Assembly (NCBI RefSeq): GCF_028829235.1
Contig: NZ_JAIWJY010000002.1
Location: 62,001-126,000, forward strand
Length of the DNA stretch: 64,000 nucleotides
From: Tenacibaculum larymnensis
GTDB lineage: Bacteria; Bacteroidota; Bacteroidia; Flavobacteriales; Flavobacteriaceae
Direction: 5' to 3'
Shown: piece after piece, positions 9,246 through 17,477 of the stretch
Position numbering within the stretch: the first letter of the stretch is position 1
Layout: each line of letters opens with the position of its first letter
Made by a program: the position numbers and the translations under genes
Notes under the pieces: generated by a model
Seen by the model: the letters and a program-made list of their open reading frames with translations, nothing else
Told to the model about the DNA's origin: nothing
The model's database searches: none

Positions 9246-10387
9246 TATATTCTGTTGATTGCTTCTTTTATTTTTTCTTCTGGTACGCATAATGAAAAAC
9301 GGATGTATCCTTCACCTTGGCTGCCAAAGATGGTTCCTGGAGCCGCAAAAATGTGCTTGTTATATAATAACTCATCAATCATTTCTTCAGACGTTTTTCC
9401 TTCAGGAAGTTTACACCAAACAAACATTCCTGAGGTATTTTTATCGTAGGTGCATCCTAGTTTTTCTGCTAATTCAAATACTAGTTTTTGTCTCTTTTTA
9501 TAGGTGTTGTTTAATTGTACAAACCAATTCTTGTCTAACTCTAAAGCTTTTGTTGCTCCTTTTTGGATTCCGTAAAACATCCCTGAATCCATTTGAGTTT
9601 TTACTTTTAAAATTTCAGTTAAGAATTCAGGTTTTCCAAGTAACATTCCAACACGCCATCCCGCCATATTGAATGATTTACTAACCGAATTTAATTCAAT
9701 AGCAATGTCTTTAGCTCCTTCAATGTGTAAAATACTTTGAGGGTGTTCATTCAGTATAAAGCTATATGGATTGTCATTTACAATAACAATATTGTGCTTC
9801 TTTCCAAAGTCAATTAACTTTTGAAAAGTTTCTTTGGTTGCATCTGCACCAGTTGGCATATGCGGATAATTTACCCACATTAATTTTATTTTTGAAGTGT
9901 CTAGTTTTTCTAAGGCATCAAAGTTAGGTTGCCAATTAGTAACTTCTTCCAAATCGTAAAAAATAGGTTCTCCTCCCAATAAATTGGTTACAGAACTGTA
10001 GGTTGGATATCCTGGGTTAGGAATCAATACCTGATCTCCTTCGTTTAAAAAGGCTAATGAAATATGCATAATTCCTTCTTTGCTTCCCATTAAAGGAAGT
10101 ACTTCATTGTTAGGATTTATGGAAACTTTATAGTTATTCTGATAAAAGTTAGCAACAGCTTGTCTGAATTCTGGTAAACCTTGATAACTCTGATAGCTAT
10201 GCGCTCCAGTATCTTGTAAACTATCTTGGATAGCTTTTAATACTGATGTTGGAGGTTGTAAATCAGGGCTACCAATACCAATGTTTATAATTGGTTTACC
10301 TTCTGAAATTAATTGACGTACTTCTTGTAATTTTTTTGAGAAGTAGTACTCTTGTACGGTTTGTAATCGATTAGCAAACTGTATCAT
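9245..10387 (-). CDS. Class I/II PLP aminotransferase, probably aromatic/aspartate type
   Basis: The 380-residue fold-type I enzyme has the PLP-binding Lys237 in SVSKSFNMAGWRVG, NYPHMPTG at 173-180, NDNPYSF at 204-210 (Asp-Tyr for PLP) and the C-terminal FSLCVPEEKI with the substrate Arg. It resembles LL-diaminopimelate and aspartate aminotransferases of the I-gamma class. Its place between pheA and tyrA, with a 4-base overlap at the pheA side and a 1-base overlap at the tyrA side, implies that it transaminates phenylpyruvate and 4-hydroxyphenylpyruvate (or prephenate) to the amino acids. The substrate is inferred from context only. Confidence 0.88.
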   Translation of the reverse strand: MIQFANRLQTVQEYYFSKKLQEVRQLISEGKPIINIGIGSPDLQPPTSVLKAIQDSLQDTGAHSYQSYQGLPEFRQAVANFYQNNYKVSINPNNEVLPLMGSKEGIMHISLAFLNEGDQVLIPNPGYPTYSSVTNLLGGEPIFYDLEEVTNWQPNFDALEKLDTSKIKLMWVNYPHMPTGADATKETFQKLIDFGKKHNIVIVNDNPYSFILNEHPQSILHIEGAKDIAIELNSVSKSFNMAGWRVGMLLGKPEFLTEILKVKTQMDSGMFYGIQKGATKALELDKNWFVQLNNTYKKRQKLVFELAEKLGCTYDKNTSGMFVWCKLPEGKTSEEMIDELLYNKHIFAAPGTIFGSQGEGYIRFSLCVPEEKIKEAINRI

Positions 10388-11208
10388 GATCTTCCGTTTT
10401 TATATTCACCTAATATTTTAAATTCTTCTGCCATAATTTGAATTACAGCCTTTGCTTTTTCATAATCTTCGTATTTGTCAAAGGTTACATCAACAAAAAA
10501 AGCATATTTCCATGGTGTTTCAATTTTTGGTAATGATTGTATTTTGGTAAGGTTTAATTTACAATCACTCATTACGTTTAACATTGCTGCTAAACTTCCT
10601 CTTTTATGGTCTAATTCAAATTTTAATGAAGCTTTGTTAATTTCATTTTTACCGTTTTTAGGAAGGCTTGTTTGAAGAAATACAAAGCGAGTTGCGTTAT
10701 TTTTAATAGTTTGAATTTCATCTTCAATAATTGATAAACCAAAAATATTAGCTGCCATTTTTGGTGCAATTGCAGCAACACCTTTTAATTGATTTTCTGC
10801 AATTCTTTTTGCGACTGCAGAGGTGTCAACGTCTTCAACAAGTTTTATATGTTTATGCTGTTTGAAAAACTCTTTACATTGTAGTAAAGCCATTGGGTGT
10901 GAGCAAACTTCAGTAATATCTTCAATTTTTTGGTTAGGTAGCGCCATCAAATGATGATGTATAGGTAGATAATACTCTCCAGAAATATGTAAATCATGTT
11001 TATCAATTAAAGCATAATTTGGTATGATTGAACCTGCAATAGTGTTCTCTAACGCCATAACTGCTTGCTCACTTTTTAAGCTTAAAAGACTATCAACTAA
11101 TATATCAAAAGATAAACATTCGTGTAGGTTGATGTTTTCTCCGTAGTAGTTGTTCGCAACAATATGGTGGTTGCTTCCTTGTATTCCTTGAATGGCTATT
11201 TCTTTCAT
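10384..11208 (-). CDS. pheA: Prephenate dehydratase with ACT domain
   Basis: This 274-residue monofunctional enzyme converts prephenate to phenylpyruvate. The dehydratase lobes cover about 1-180 and include the catalytic TRF triplet at 173-175 (NNATRFVFLQTS). An ACT regulatory domain follows (about 190-270), starting SLKFELDHKRGSLAAML; its usual ESRP Phe-binding motif reads IQSLP here, while WKYAFFVD is kept, so Phe feedback may be altered. It is the first structural gene of the operon pheA, aminotransferase, tyrA, DAHP synthase/mutase, and lies just after an attenuator. Confidence 0.94.
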   Translation of the reverse strand: MKEIAIQGIQGSNHHIVANNYYGENINLHECLSFDILVDSLLSLKSEQAVMALENTIAGSIIPNYALIDKHDLHISGEYYLPIHHHLMALPNQKIEDITEVCSHPMALLQCKEFFKQHKHIKLVEDVDTSAVAKRIAENQLKGVAAIAPKMAANIFGLSIIEDEIQTIKNNATRFVFLQTSLPKNGKNEINKASLKFELDHKRGSLAAMLNVMSDCKLNLTKIQSLPKIETPWKYAFFVDVTFDKYEDYEKAKAVIQIMAEEFKILGEYKNGRS

Positions 11209-11216
11209 TTTTAATC

Positions 11217-11245
11217 AAAAAAAAAGCCTCGATAAATTCGAGACT
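11217..11245 (-). terminator. Attenuator terminator in the pheA leader
   Basis: On the minus strand the arms 11245-11238 and 11232-11225 form an 8-bp stem with one G-U pair and a 5-base loop, followed by nine U. It lies 9 bases before the pheA ATG and after the leader peptide. Its 5' arm is shared with an alternative 10-bp antiterminator helix. Confidence 0.88.
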
Positions 11246-11297
11246 TTGATTGGGTATATGTTTTTTTGTTAGGTTAACAATATGATACAAAGTCTCG
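11239..11297 (-). promoter_or_regulatory. Antiterminator helix of the pheA leader
   Basis: CGAGACTTTG (minus strand, 11297-11288) is perfectly complementary to CAAAGTCTCG (11248-11239). The second segment contains most of the 5' arm of the terminator, so the two structures exclude each other. The first segment begins 8 bases after the leader-peptide stop, where a ribosome paused at the stop would cover it. Confidence 0.8.
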
Positions 11298-11304
11298 TCT
11301 CTTA

Positions 11305-11340
11305 CTAAAAAAGTAAAAGTAAAAATAGAAACCTTGCCAT
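11305..11340 (-). CDS. Phe-rich leader peptide of the pheA operon (11 residues)
   Basis: The short ORF ATG to TAG encodes MARFLFLLLLF, with Phe codons at positions 4, 6 and 11 and five Leu codons. It precedes the antiterminator and terminator described here and the pheA gene, which is the classical layout of ribosome-mediated attenuation. When Phe-tRNA is short, a ribosome stalled at codon 4 or 6 leaves the antiterminator free; when Phe is plentiful, the ribosome reaches the stop codon, covers the first antiterminator arm and the terminator forms. It is too short for ordinary gene calling. The mechanism is inferred from layout and base pairing. Confidence 0.8.
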   Translation of the reverse strand: MARFLFLLLLF

Positions 11341-11381
11341 ACGTTTTGTAACATCATTGTATTTGTGTTCTTTGTACAGGA

Positions 11382-11413
11382 CAAATCTTAGAAATAAATT
11401 TAACTAAACCAAA
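11382..11413 (-). promoter_or_regulatory. Candidate promoter of the pheA operon leader
   Basis: On the minus strand TTTG (11413-11410), a 20-base spacer and AAGATTTG (11389-11382) fit the Bacteroidota -33/-7 pattern with one mismatch in the -7 box. Transcription would begin about 35 bases before the leader peptide. Confidence 0.45.
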
Positions 11414-11440
11414 CTTTTTTTTGAAAAAATGTAAAAAATA

Positions 11441-11466
11441 AAAGCTCCTCTAAAAAGAGAAGCTTT
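11441..11466 (-). terminator. Terminator of the tRNA-Asp pair
   Basis: A stem of about 9 bp (11441-11450 with 11457-11466, one G-U pair) is followed on the minus strand by a T-run. It lies immediately after the second transcribed tRNA-Asp. Confidence 0.75.
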
Positions 11467-11469
11467 TTG

Positions 11470-11543
11470 CGGTCTGGACGGGACTCGAACCCGCGACCCC
11501 ATGCGTGACAGGCATGTATTCTAACCAACTGAACTACCAGACC
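11470..11543 (-). tRNA. tRNA-Asp (GTC), distal copy
   Basis: The 74-base cloverleaf has acceptor arms GGTCTGG and CCAGACC with discriminator G, the anticodon loop CTGTCAC (anticodon GTC) and the T-loop GGTTCGAGTCC. CCA is not encoded. It differs from the copy 43 bases upstream only at one D-arm base (T instead of C before TGG). Confidence 0.96.
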
Positions 11544-11586
11544 GTTGCTTGAAGCAATATATTGTATGTTTTTAGAGAAACTTTAG

Positions 11587-11660
11587 CGGTCTGGACGGGA
11601 CTCGAACCCGCGACCCCATGCGTGACAGGCATGTATTCTAACCAGCTGAACTACCAGACC
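11587..11660 (-). tRNA. tRNA-Asp (GTC), proximal copy
   Basis: Same structure and anticodon as its neighbour, with a C in the D-arm where the other has T. Both lie on one strand ahead of a single terminator, so they are likely processed from one transcript. CCA is not encoded. Confidence 0.96.
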
Positions 11661-11715
11661 GTTGCTCTAAGCGGATGCAAATATATAACCTTTTTTTAAA
11701 TAAAAAAGAGTTATT

Positions 11716-12636
11716 TTATAAAAAATTCTGTCTACTGATAAGATAAGAGGTAAGTATTTTATCATATCCCTCATTTATGTCTACAGGAACATAATCTATC
11801 TTGTATTGTAAGCATTTGTTTTTTAGGTTGTTGAAAAAACCGCTACTCAATTCTTGATATTTTTGCTGTACATTTTCAGCATATAAATTTATTTCTTCTC
11901 CTGTTTCAACATCTAAAAATTTTTTTGGTGTATTGTCGAAATCAAACAAGAATTCTGTTTTTTTATCATAGGTATGAAACAAGACAACTTCGTGTTTGTT
12001 AAATTTAAGGTGTCGTAACGCGTCAAAAAGCTCTTCTTCATTTTTACTAGTTTGAAACATGTCTGTAAATAAGAAAATCAAAGACCTTCTATGAATTTTT
12101 TCAGCTATTTCATGTAAGTATTGGTAGGTTTCTGTAGAAGAGGTAGATTCAGACGACAGTAATTGCTCTAATTGGTGTAATAACATCTTACGGTGACGTT
12201 CACTTCCTTTTTCAGGAGCATAATACTCATAAGTGTTTGAGTAAATACTTAACCCAACAGCATCGCGTTGTCTTTTTAAAATATCCATTAAAGCAGCAGC
12301 TGCAACTGTAGAAAAACCAATTTTATTCAAATTATCAACTGATTGATTTTTGCTGATAGGATAATGCATAGAAGCTGAGTTATCGATAATTAAATGACAC
12401 CTAAGATTCGTTTCTTCTTCATATTTTTTAGTGTATAGTTTTTCAGTTTTAGCAAACAACTTCCAATCAATATGCCGAGTGCTTTCTCCTTTATTATAAA
12501 GTTTGTGTTCAGAAAATTCAACCGAAAATCCATGAAACGGACTTTTGTGCATACCTGTTATAAAACCTTCTACTACTTGTTTAGCCAATAATTCGAGGTT
12601 TTTTAGTTCAGAAGTCGTGTTTTTAAGATCAATCAT
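11716..12636 (-). CDS. DUF58 domain protein (vWA-like)
   Basis: The 306-residue soluble protein has the DUF58 signature region GESTRHIDWKLFAKTEKLYTK (split over about 50-72) followed by a von Willebrand A-like fold with a MIDAS-type DNSASM near 89-94. In Bacteroidota such proteins are usually encoded beside a MoxR AAA+ ATPase and BatA/BatB vWA proteins and are thought to act in chaperone-like assembly or stress tolerance. No MoxR gene adjoins it here, so this copy is separated from the usual partners. It is preceded by trxA on the same strand, but a terminator lies between. Confidence 0.85.
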   Translation of the reverse strand: MIDLKNTTSELKNLELLAKQVVEGFITGMHKSPFHGFSVEFSEHKLYNKGESTRHIDWKLFAKTEKLYTKKYEEETNLRCHLIIDNSASMHYPISKNQSVDNLNKIGFSTVAAAALMDILKRQRDAVGLSIYSNTYEYYAPEKGSERHRKMLLHQLEQLLSSESTSSTETYQYLHEIAEKIHRRSLIFLFTDMFQTSKNEEELFDALRHLKFNKHEVVLFHTYDKKTEFLFDFDNTPKKFLDVETGEEINLYAENVQQKYQELSSGFFNNLKNKCLQYKIDYVPVDINEGYDKILTSYLISRQNFL

Positions 12637-12650
12637 ATAATTTCGAAGAT

Positions 12651-12682
12651 AAAAAAAAGGTTTAGCAATTGCTAAACCTTTT
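12651..12682 (-). terminator. Terminator of trxA
   Basis: A 12-bp perfect palindrome (12657-12680) is followed on the minus strand by a T-run. It separates trxA from the downstream DUF58 gene. Confidence 0.8.
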
Positions 12683-12714
12683 CTATAATATCAAATTAAA
12701 ATACTATTTATATA

Positions 12715-13032
12715 TTATAAAGCAGCATCAATTTTATCAGTATATGCTTTTTTAGGAGCGGCACCTACTTGTTTGTCAACAACTTCACCATTCTTGAAAA
12801 TTAATACAGTAGGGATGTTTCTTACACCGTATTTAGCAGCAAACTCTTGATTTGCATCTACATCTACCTTACCAACTACAGCTTTACCGTCGTATTCATT
12901 ACTAATTTCATCAACGATAGGAGATACCATTCTACAAGGTCCACACCAAGCTGCCCAAAAATCTACTAATACTGGTTTGTCAGATTTTAATACTACTTCT
13001 TCAAAAGAAGCATCTGTAATTTCTAATGCCAT
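12715..13032 (-). CDS. trxA: Thioredoxin
   Basis: This 105-residue cytoplasmic thioredoxin has the redox motif WCGPC at 29-33, FWAAWCGPCRM in the usual helix context, the cis-Pro block IPTVLIFKNGE and a KVDVD strand. It reduces disulfides in ribonucleotide reductase, peroxiredoxins and others. It is a single gene with its own promoter and terminator and is divergent from metK. Confidence 0.95.
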   Translation of the reverse strand: MALEITDASFEEVVLKSDKPVLVDFWAAWCGPCRMVSPIVDEISNEYDGKAVVGKVDVDANQEFAAKYGVRNIPTVLIFKNGEVVDKQVGAAPKKAYTDKIDAAL

Positions 13033-13076
13033 TTTATTTATGTTTTTATCTAAGTTACTTTCTTATTTGTACAGTA

Positions 13077-13106
13077 CAAATGTAAACAAATATTTTACCA
13101 ATACAA
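13077..13106 (-). promoter_or_regulatory. trxA promoter
   Basis: On the minus strand TTG (13106-13104), a 19-base spacer and TACATTTG (13084-13077) match the Bacteroidota -33/-7 consensus exactly. The -7 box overlaps a palindrome TTTGTACTGTACAAA, a possible operator. Confidence 0.6.
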
Positions 13107-13164
13107 TTTTACAAAAATTACTTTTTATTATCATAATATCAATACTTTCTATTTACTTGTAAGT

Positions 13165-13199
13165 TTGTTTTTAAGTGTGTAAAATAATCTATAACTTTG
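13165..13199 (+). promoter_or_regulatory. metK promoter
   Basis: TAACTTTG at 13192-13199 is a perfect TAnnTTTG -7 box. The nearest TTG (13165-13167) is 24 bases upstream, slightly long. Transcription would start about 13206, just before the structured leader. Confidence 0.5.
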
Positions 13200-13220
13200 C
13201 CGAATATTTTTGAGGAAAAA

Positions 13221-13309
13221 TTTGACTGATTGCAACCTCATGGAACAAGAGTTCAGAATAAAAAATGCTAAAGCAGTAATTTTCTACTCCTTTTAGCGAC
13301 TCAGCAATC
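13221..13309 (+). ncRNA. Candidate SAM-II-like riboswitch in the metK leader
   Basis: The leader has a short stem UUUGA/UCAGA (13221-13225 with 13253-13257), a UGAUU right after the 5' arm, an A-rich linker and GCUAAA (13267-13272) followed by GC. The loop UUGC can pair with GCAG next to GCUAAA as a pseudoknot. This order (stem, UGAUU, pseudoknot strand, A-rich linker, GCUAAA) is that of SAM-II riboswitches. Two alternative helices would destroy it: GCUAAAG with CUUUUAGC (13290-13297) and GAUUGC (13228-13233) with GCAAUC (13304-13309). These look like the expression platform. Placement before the SAM synthetase gene supports SAM sensing. No covariance search was possible. Confidence 0.5.
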
Positions 13310-13350
13310 CAAGTTTTTTCTTTATAGTTAAATTTTAAAAAGAAGTATTT

Positions 13351-14604
13351 ATGTCATATTTTTTTACTTCGGAAAGTGTTTCTGAAGGACATCCAGATAA
13401 GGTAGCAGATCAAATATCTGATGCTTTAATAGACAATTTTTTAGCTTTTGATTCAGATTCTAAAGTAGCATGTGAAACATTGGTAACAACAGGACAAGTA
13501 GTATTAGCTGGGGAGGTGAAGTCTTCTACTTACTTAGATGTTCAAAAAATTGCTCGTGAAGTAATTAACAAAATTGGATATACTAAAGGTGAATATATGT
13601 TCGATGGAAATTCTTGTGGAGTGTTATCTGCAATTCATGAACAGTCAGATGATATTAGTCGTGGAGTAGATAGAGCATCTAGAGAAGAGCAAGGTGCTGG
13701 AGACCAAGGGATGATGTTTGGGTATGCGACAAACGAAACTGAGCATTATATGCCATTAGCGTTAGACTTATCACATATAATTTTAAAGGAATTAGCAGCG
13801 ATACGTAGAGAAAATAAGGAAATTACTTATTTACGTCCAGATGCTAAGAGTCAGGTAACAATTGAATATTCTGATGATAATGTTCCGCAACGTATTGAAG
13901 CAATCGTTGTTTCTACACAGCACGATGATTTTGCTGATGACGAAACAATGTTAGTAAAAATTAGAAAAGATATTGTTGAGGTTTTAATTCCTAGAGTTAA
14001 AGCACAATTAACTCCAGAAATTCAAGCGTTGTTTAATGATGATATTAAATATCATATTAATCCAACAGGAAAGTTTGTAATTGGAGGACCGCACGGAGAT
14101 ACTGGATTAACAGGTCGTAAAATCATTGTAGACACTTACGGAGGGAAAGGAGCACATGGTGGTGGAGCTTTCTCAGGAAAGGACCCTAGTAAAGTTGACC
14201 GTTCTGCTGCGTATGCAACACGCCATATAGCTAAGAATTTAGTGGCTGCAGGAGTGGCTGATGAAGTATTAGTACAAGTGTCATATGCAATTGGGGTAGT
14301 AGAGCCAATGGGAGTTTTTGTGGATACTTACGGAACATCAAAAGTTGATTTAACCGATGGAGAAATAGCTCAAAAGGTTTCAGAAATTTTTGACATGCGT
14401 CCACACGCTATTGAAGATCGTTTAAAGTTACGTAACCCAATGTATAGTGAAACAGCAGCTTATGGACATATGGGAAGAACTAATGAAGTAGTTTCTAAAA
14501 CGTTCACGCAGCCGAATGGTGAAAGTGTAACCTTAGATGTTGAATTGTTTACTTGGGAAAAGTTAGATTATGTAGACAAGGTAAAAGAAAGTTTCGGATT
14601 GTAA
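13351..14604 (+). CDS. metK: S-adenosylmethionine synthetase
   Basis: MetK makes SAM from methionine and ATP in the cytoplasm. The 417-residue protein has [18 protein letters not shown] near the start (catalytic His and metal ligands), the [12 protein letters not shown] loop, and the P-loop-like [19 protein letters not shown]. It is some 30 residues longer than the E. coli enzyme, as is common in this phylum. It stands alone behind a structured leader and is closed by a terminator. Confidence 0.97.
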   Translation: MSYFFTSESVSEGHPDKVADQISDALIDNFLAFDSDSKVACETLVTTGQVVLAGEVKSSTYLDVQKIAREVINKIGYTKGEYMFDGNSCGVLSAIHEQSDDISRGVDRASREEQGAGDQGMMFGYATNETEHYMPLALDLSHIILKELAAIRRENKEITYLRPDAKSQVTIEYSDDNVPQRIEAIVVSTQHDDFADDETMLVKIRKDIVEVLIPRVKAQLTPEIQALFNDDIKYHINPTGKFVIGGPHGDTGLTGRKIIVDTYGGKGAHGGGAFSGKDPSKVDRSAAYATRHIAKNLVAAGVADEVLVQVSYAIGVVEPMGVFVDTYGTSKVDLTDGEIAQKVSEIFDMRPHAIEDRLKLRNPMYSETAAYGHMGRTNEVVSKTFTQPNGESVTLDVELFTWEKLDYVDKVKESFGL

Positions 14605-14624
14605 GAAATTAAAAAAAATAATTT

Positions 14625-14660
14625 AAAATACCTGTAATTTTTATTGCAGGTATTTTTTTA
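14625..14660 (+). terminator. metK terminator
   Basis: A 10-bp stem (14625-14634 with 14647-14656) is followed by a T-run, 20 bases after the metK stop. Confidence 0.8.
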
Positions 14661-14847
14661 TACAGCTATTTTTGTTACGAAATTAAAAACAATATTAACC
14701 GAACTTGTTTTTATATTTTTCAAATTGCTAAAAATTGCTGTTATCTCTTTTATTCTTCTGTAATTTATTTCAAGTATTTTACGTTAGAGGAGGTGTTTAA
14801 TTTTTACTTGAATAATAAAAATAAGTTCATTTAAAAATTACAAAAAA

Positions 14848-15612
14848 ATGAAAAAATTAAAGTATGTTTTTGCTATTGGATTAGGAATAACCTTGCTAAC
14901 AGCTTGCAGTAGCACTGCATCTGATGATTTTGATGAAATCAATGGGGAAGCTAAAAAGAAAAGATTAAAAAGTATTGCTGCTACTAACCAAGAAAGCGAA
15001 ACAATTACTACTCAGTTTATGTATAATGCTGAAAAGGAATTAGTAAGTGTTTCTGGAACAAACGGAACAGATGCTACTTTAATAAACTATAACAATGATG
15101 GGAGTACTATCAAAGTAACTGCAGATAACGATCCTTCAGAAAGTCTTTCAATAGAGGAGTTGTATCAATCACCATATAATATTTATGACACAGGAATAAC
15201 ATTAGAATATGATTCTAACAAAAATCCTAGTAAAGTTTTATTTCAAGTAGAGGTTTATGACTGGGAAACTGAAATGAATGTTATTGAAAGTTATACAGCT
15301 GAAATGTTTTATGACAATAAGCCAAATATGTATTTTTCTACTTTAGAGGCCGCAGGAGTTATAGAGATTTTAGATGGGGTTGATGTTAGTTTCGGTGTAA
15401 ACCCTCAAGCTTCAGAAATAATAAAAGCTAGGAAATTATTACCATTAAATAATGTAACGAAAATTATTTATAAAGATGCAGATGATAAAGTTGTAGGTAC
15501 CTTAACAATAGATTATACTTACGATTCAGATGGTTACCCATTAACGGGAAAAGGATTAGCAGTTGGAGGAGAGGAGTCAATTGCTATAAACACAACTTAT
15601 AGTTATGAGTAA
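14848..15612 (+). CDS. Uncharacterised lipoprotein
   Basis: I do not recognise a named family. The 254-residue product has a clear lipoprotein signal with Cys20 (LLTACSS). After an acidic and Lys-rich stretch it shows repeated YN.D / YDSN.NPSKV strands, as in beta-rich surface proteins of Bacteroidota that carry degenerate YD-like repeats. It stands alone, with 240 bases of AT-rich sequence upstream and a shared terminator downstream. It is probably anchored in the outer membrane or periplasm. Function unknown. Confidence 0.65.
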   Translation: MKKLKYVFAIGLGITLLTACSSTASDDFDEINGEAKKKRLKSIAATNQESETITTQFMYNAEKELVSVSGTNGTDATLINYNNDGSTIKVTADNDPSESLSIEELYQSPYNIYDTGITLEYDSNKNPSKVLFQVEVYDWETEMNVIESYTAEMFYDNKPNMYFSTLEAAGVIEILDGVDVSFGVNPQASEIIKARKLLPLNNVTKIIYKDADDKVVGTLTIDYTYDSDGYPLTGKGLAVGGEESIAINTTYSYE

Positions 15613-15630
15613 ATTAAACTATTAAAACTA

Positions 15631-15660
15631 AAAAGCCTCGACATCGTCGAGGCTTTTTTA
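15631..15660. terminator. Bidirectional terminator between the lipoprotein gene and sppA
   Basis: The arms (AAAAAGCCTCGA and its complement) at about 15631-15641 and 15646-15658 form a strong stem with A and T tracts on both sides, between convergent genes. Confidence 0.85.
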
Positions 15661-15664
15661 TTTT

Positions 15665-17410
15665 TTACTTCACTTGAAATATAAAGGGTATTCTAGCTTG
15701 AATTCCTTTTAGGTTTTTCATTTTGTGAATATTATAGTATAACTGATAGTTCTCATCACCCAAAGTTTCTTTAAGTATTTCTTCTTTTGAAGCTTTCATA
15801 AATGGAGAAAACTTTAGAGCTTCTTTTAAATCAGTCTTGTAATTAGGATAATTACGAACTTTGTAGTTTTCAAGTTCTGCTAATTCAGCAGCAGCTTTAA
15901 TTGCGTCATTTAATCCCCCTAATTGATCTATTAAGCCATTTTTAATAGCTTCTTTACCAGTCCAAACTCTTCCTTGTGCTATTTCATTAACTTGTTCAAA
16001 GGTCATATTACGTCCAGCTGAAACACGGTTTACAAATGTAGTGTACATCTCCTCAATTCCTTCTTTTGTAACATCGTAAAACTTCTTATTCATTGGTTCA
16101 AAAACACTGTAAGAAGGACTGTTGTTGGTTGAAACTTGTTCTGCGTTAATACCTATTTTATCTGTAAATTGACTAAAGTTAGGAATGGCTCCAAAAACTC
16201 CAATAGATCCAGTAATTGTAGTTGGTTCTGCAAAAATTTTGTTTGCGTTACAAGCAATATAATAACCTCCAGAAGCAGCATAATTCCCCATAGAAACAAC
16301 TATAGGTTTTTCTTTTTTAGTAAGTTCTAATTCGCGCCATATTAGTTCAGAAGCTAATGCATTACCTCCAGGAGAGTTTACACGTAGTACGATAGCTTTT
16401 ACATTAGTATCTTTTCTAGCTTTTCTAATGGCTTTATTAATAATTCCTTGACCGATAAAATCTTTGCTACCTTCCCCGTAAATAATATCTCCTTGTGCAT
16501 AGATTACGGCAATTTTATCTTTAGCGGTTGAAGAAATCCTTCCTTTACCAGAGCTAATATAGTCTTCAATAGAAATTGTATTTACTTTTTTATCAGAACC
16601 CATAGCCAACTTTTCTTTGTACTCATCTTCGTAAATAGAAGCATCAATTAAGTTGTTTTCTTTAGCTACGGTAACGTTTCTTCCATTATAATTATCGGCA
16701 ATAAGGTTTAGTTTTTCAATAGAAATGTTTCTACTTTTACTAATATCATCTGTAATTTCTGACCAAATAGATTTTAAAAATGAAGTAGTTTGTTCACGAT
16801 TAGCTTCACTCATTTCATTTTCTAAAAATGGCTCTACAGCACTTTTATATTTTCCGTGGCGAACAACTTCCATTTTAATTCCATACTTATCTTCAAAATC
16901 TTTAAAATATAAAATTTCGGTAGATAAACCTCTAAAATCAATAACACCAATAGGGTTTAAAAATAAACTATCAGCAACAGAACTTAGGTAGTAATTTTTT
17001 TGAGTATAAATATCATTGTAGGCATATACAAATTTACCACTCTCTTTAAACTCTTCAGTTTTGTTTCTTATAGCTTGTATTTGTGCAATACCAGCATTTA
17101 TAAAAGGTGTTTTAATACTTATTCCTTTTATTTTATCATCTGTTTTTGCATTCTCAATAGCATTTATAATCTTGTTTAAAGCTAATTTTTCATCTGTTAA
17201 TTCTAAAGCTTCTGCAATAGGGTTGTTTTCTTTTGGGGCATAATCTTTAATAGGAGTTGATAAATCTAATTCTAAAACCGAGTTTGATTTTACAACAACT
17301 TTTTCTTCAGCTCCAACGATAGAAGCTATTGCAAAAAAGAATACAAAAAGTAAAAAAATGGCAATAAAAAAGCCAAGAATAGAGGCAAGTAAATTTCTTA
17401 AAAACTTCAT
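15665..17410 (-). CDS. sppA: Signal peptide peptidase SppA, 67 kDa type
   Basis: SppA is a membrane-bound Ser/Lys protease that degrades cleaved signal peptides. The 581-residue protein has one N-terminal membrane segment (about 7-32) and the double-domain architecture of the long form: the Lys189 of GKYKSAVEPF in the first half and Ser380 of NYAASGGYYIAC in the second, the predicted catalytic pair. VNSPGG precedes the Ser. Length and motifs match E. coli SppA. It is followed downstream only by the convergent terminator. Confidence 0.94.
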   Translation of the reverse strand: MKFLRNLLASILGFFIAIFLLFVFFFAIASIVGAEEKVVVKSNSVLELDLSTPIKDYAPKENNPIAEALELTDEKLALNKIINAIENAKTDDKIKGISIKTPFINAGIAQIQAIRNKTEEFKESGKFVYAYNDIYTQKNYYLSSVADSLFLNPIGVIDFRGLSTEILYFKDFEDKYGIKMEVVRHGKYKSAVEPFLENEMSEANREQTTSFLKSIWSEITDDISKSRNISIEKLNLIADNYNGRNVTVAKENNLIDASIYEDEYKEKLAMGSDKKVNTISIEDYISSGKGRISSTAKDKIAVIYAQGDIIYGEGSKDFIGQGIINKAIRKARKDTNVKAIVLRVNSPGGNALASELIWRELELTKKEKPIVVSMGNYAASGGYYIACNANKIFAEPTTITGSIGVFGAIPNFSQFTDKIGINAEQVSTNNSPSYSVFEPMNKKFYDVTKEGIEEMYTTFVNRVSAGRNMTFEQVNEIAQGRVWTGKEAIKNGLIDQLGGLNDAIKAAAELAELENYKVRNYPNYKTDLKEALKFSPFMKASKEEILKETLGDENYQLYYNIHKMKNLKGIQARIPFIFQVK

Positions 17411-17477
17411 GTTGTATGGTTAATTTTTTTGAGCAAATATACAGTTTTTAGAAAGACGCCTTTTTACTAAGATTTTG

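Noticed and set aside
11105..11290. 61-codon ORF on the minus strand at the start of pheA
   Set aside because: It covers the attenuator and the pheA start in another frame; the short Phe-rich ORF and the hairpins explain this region better.
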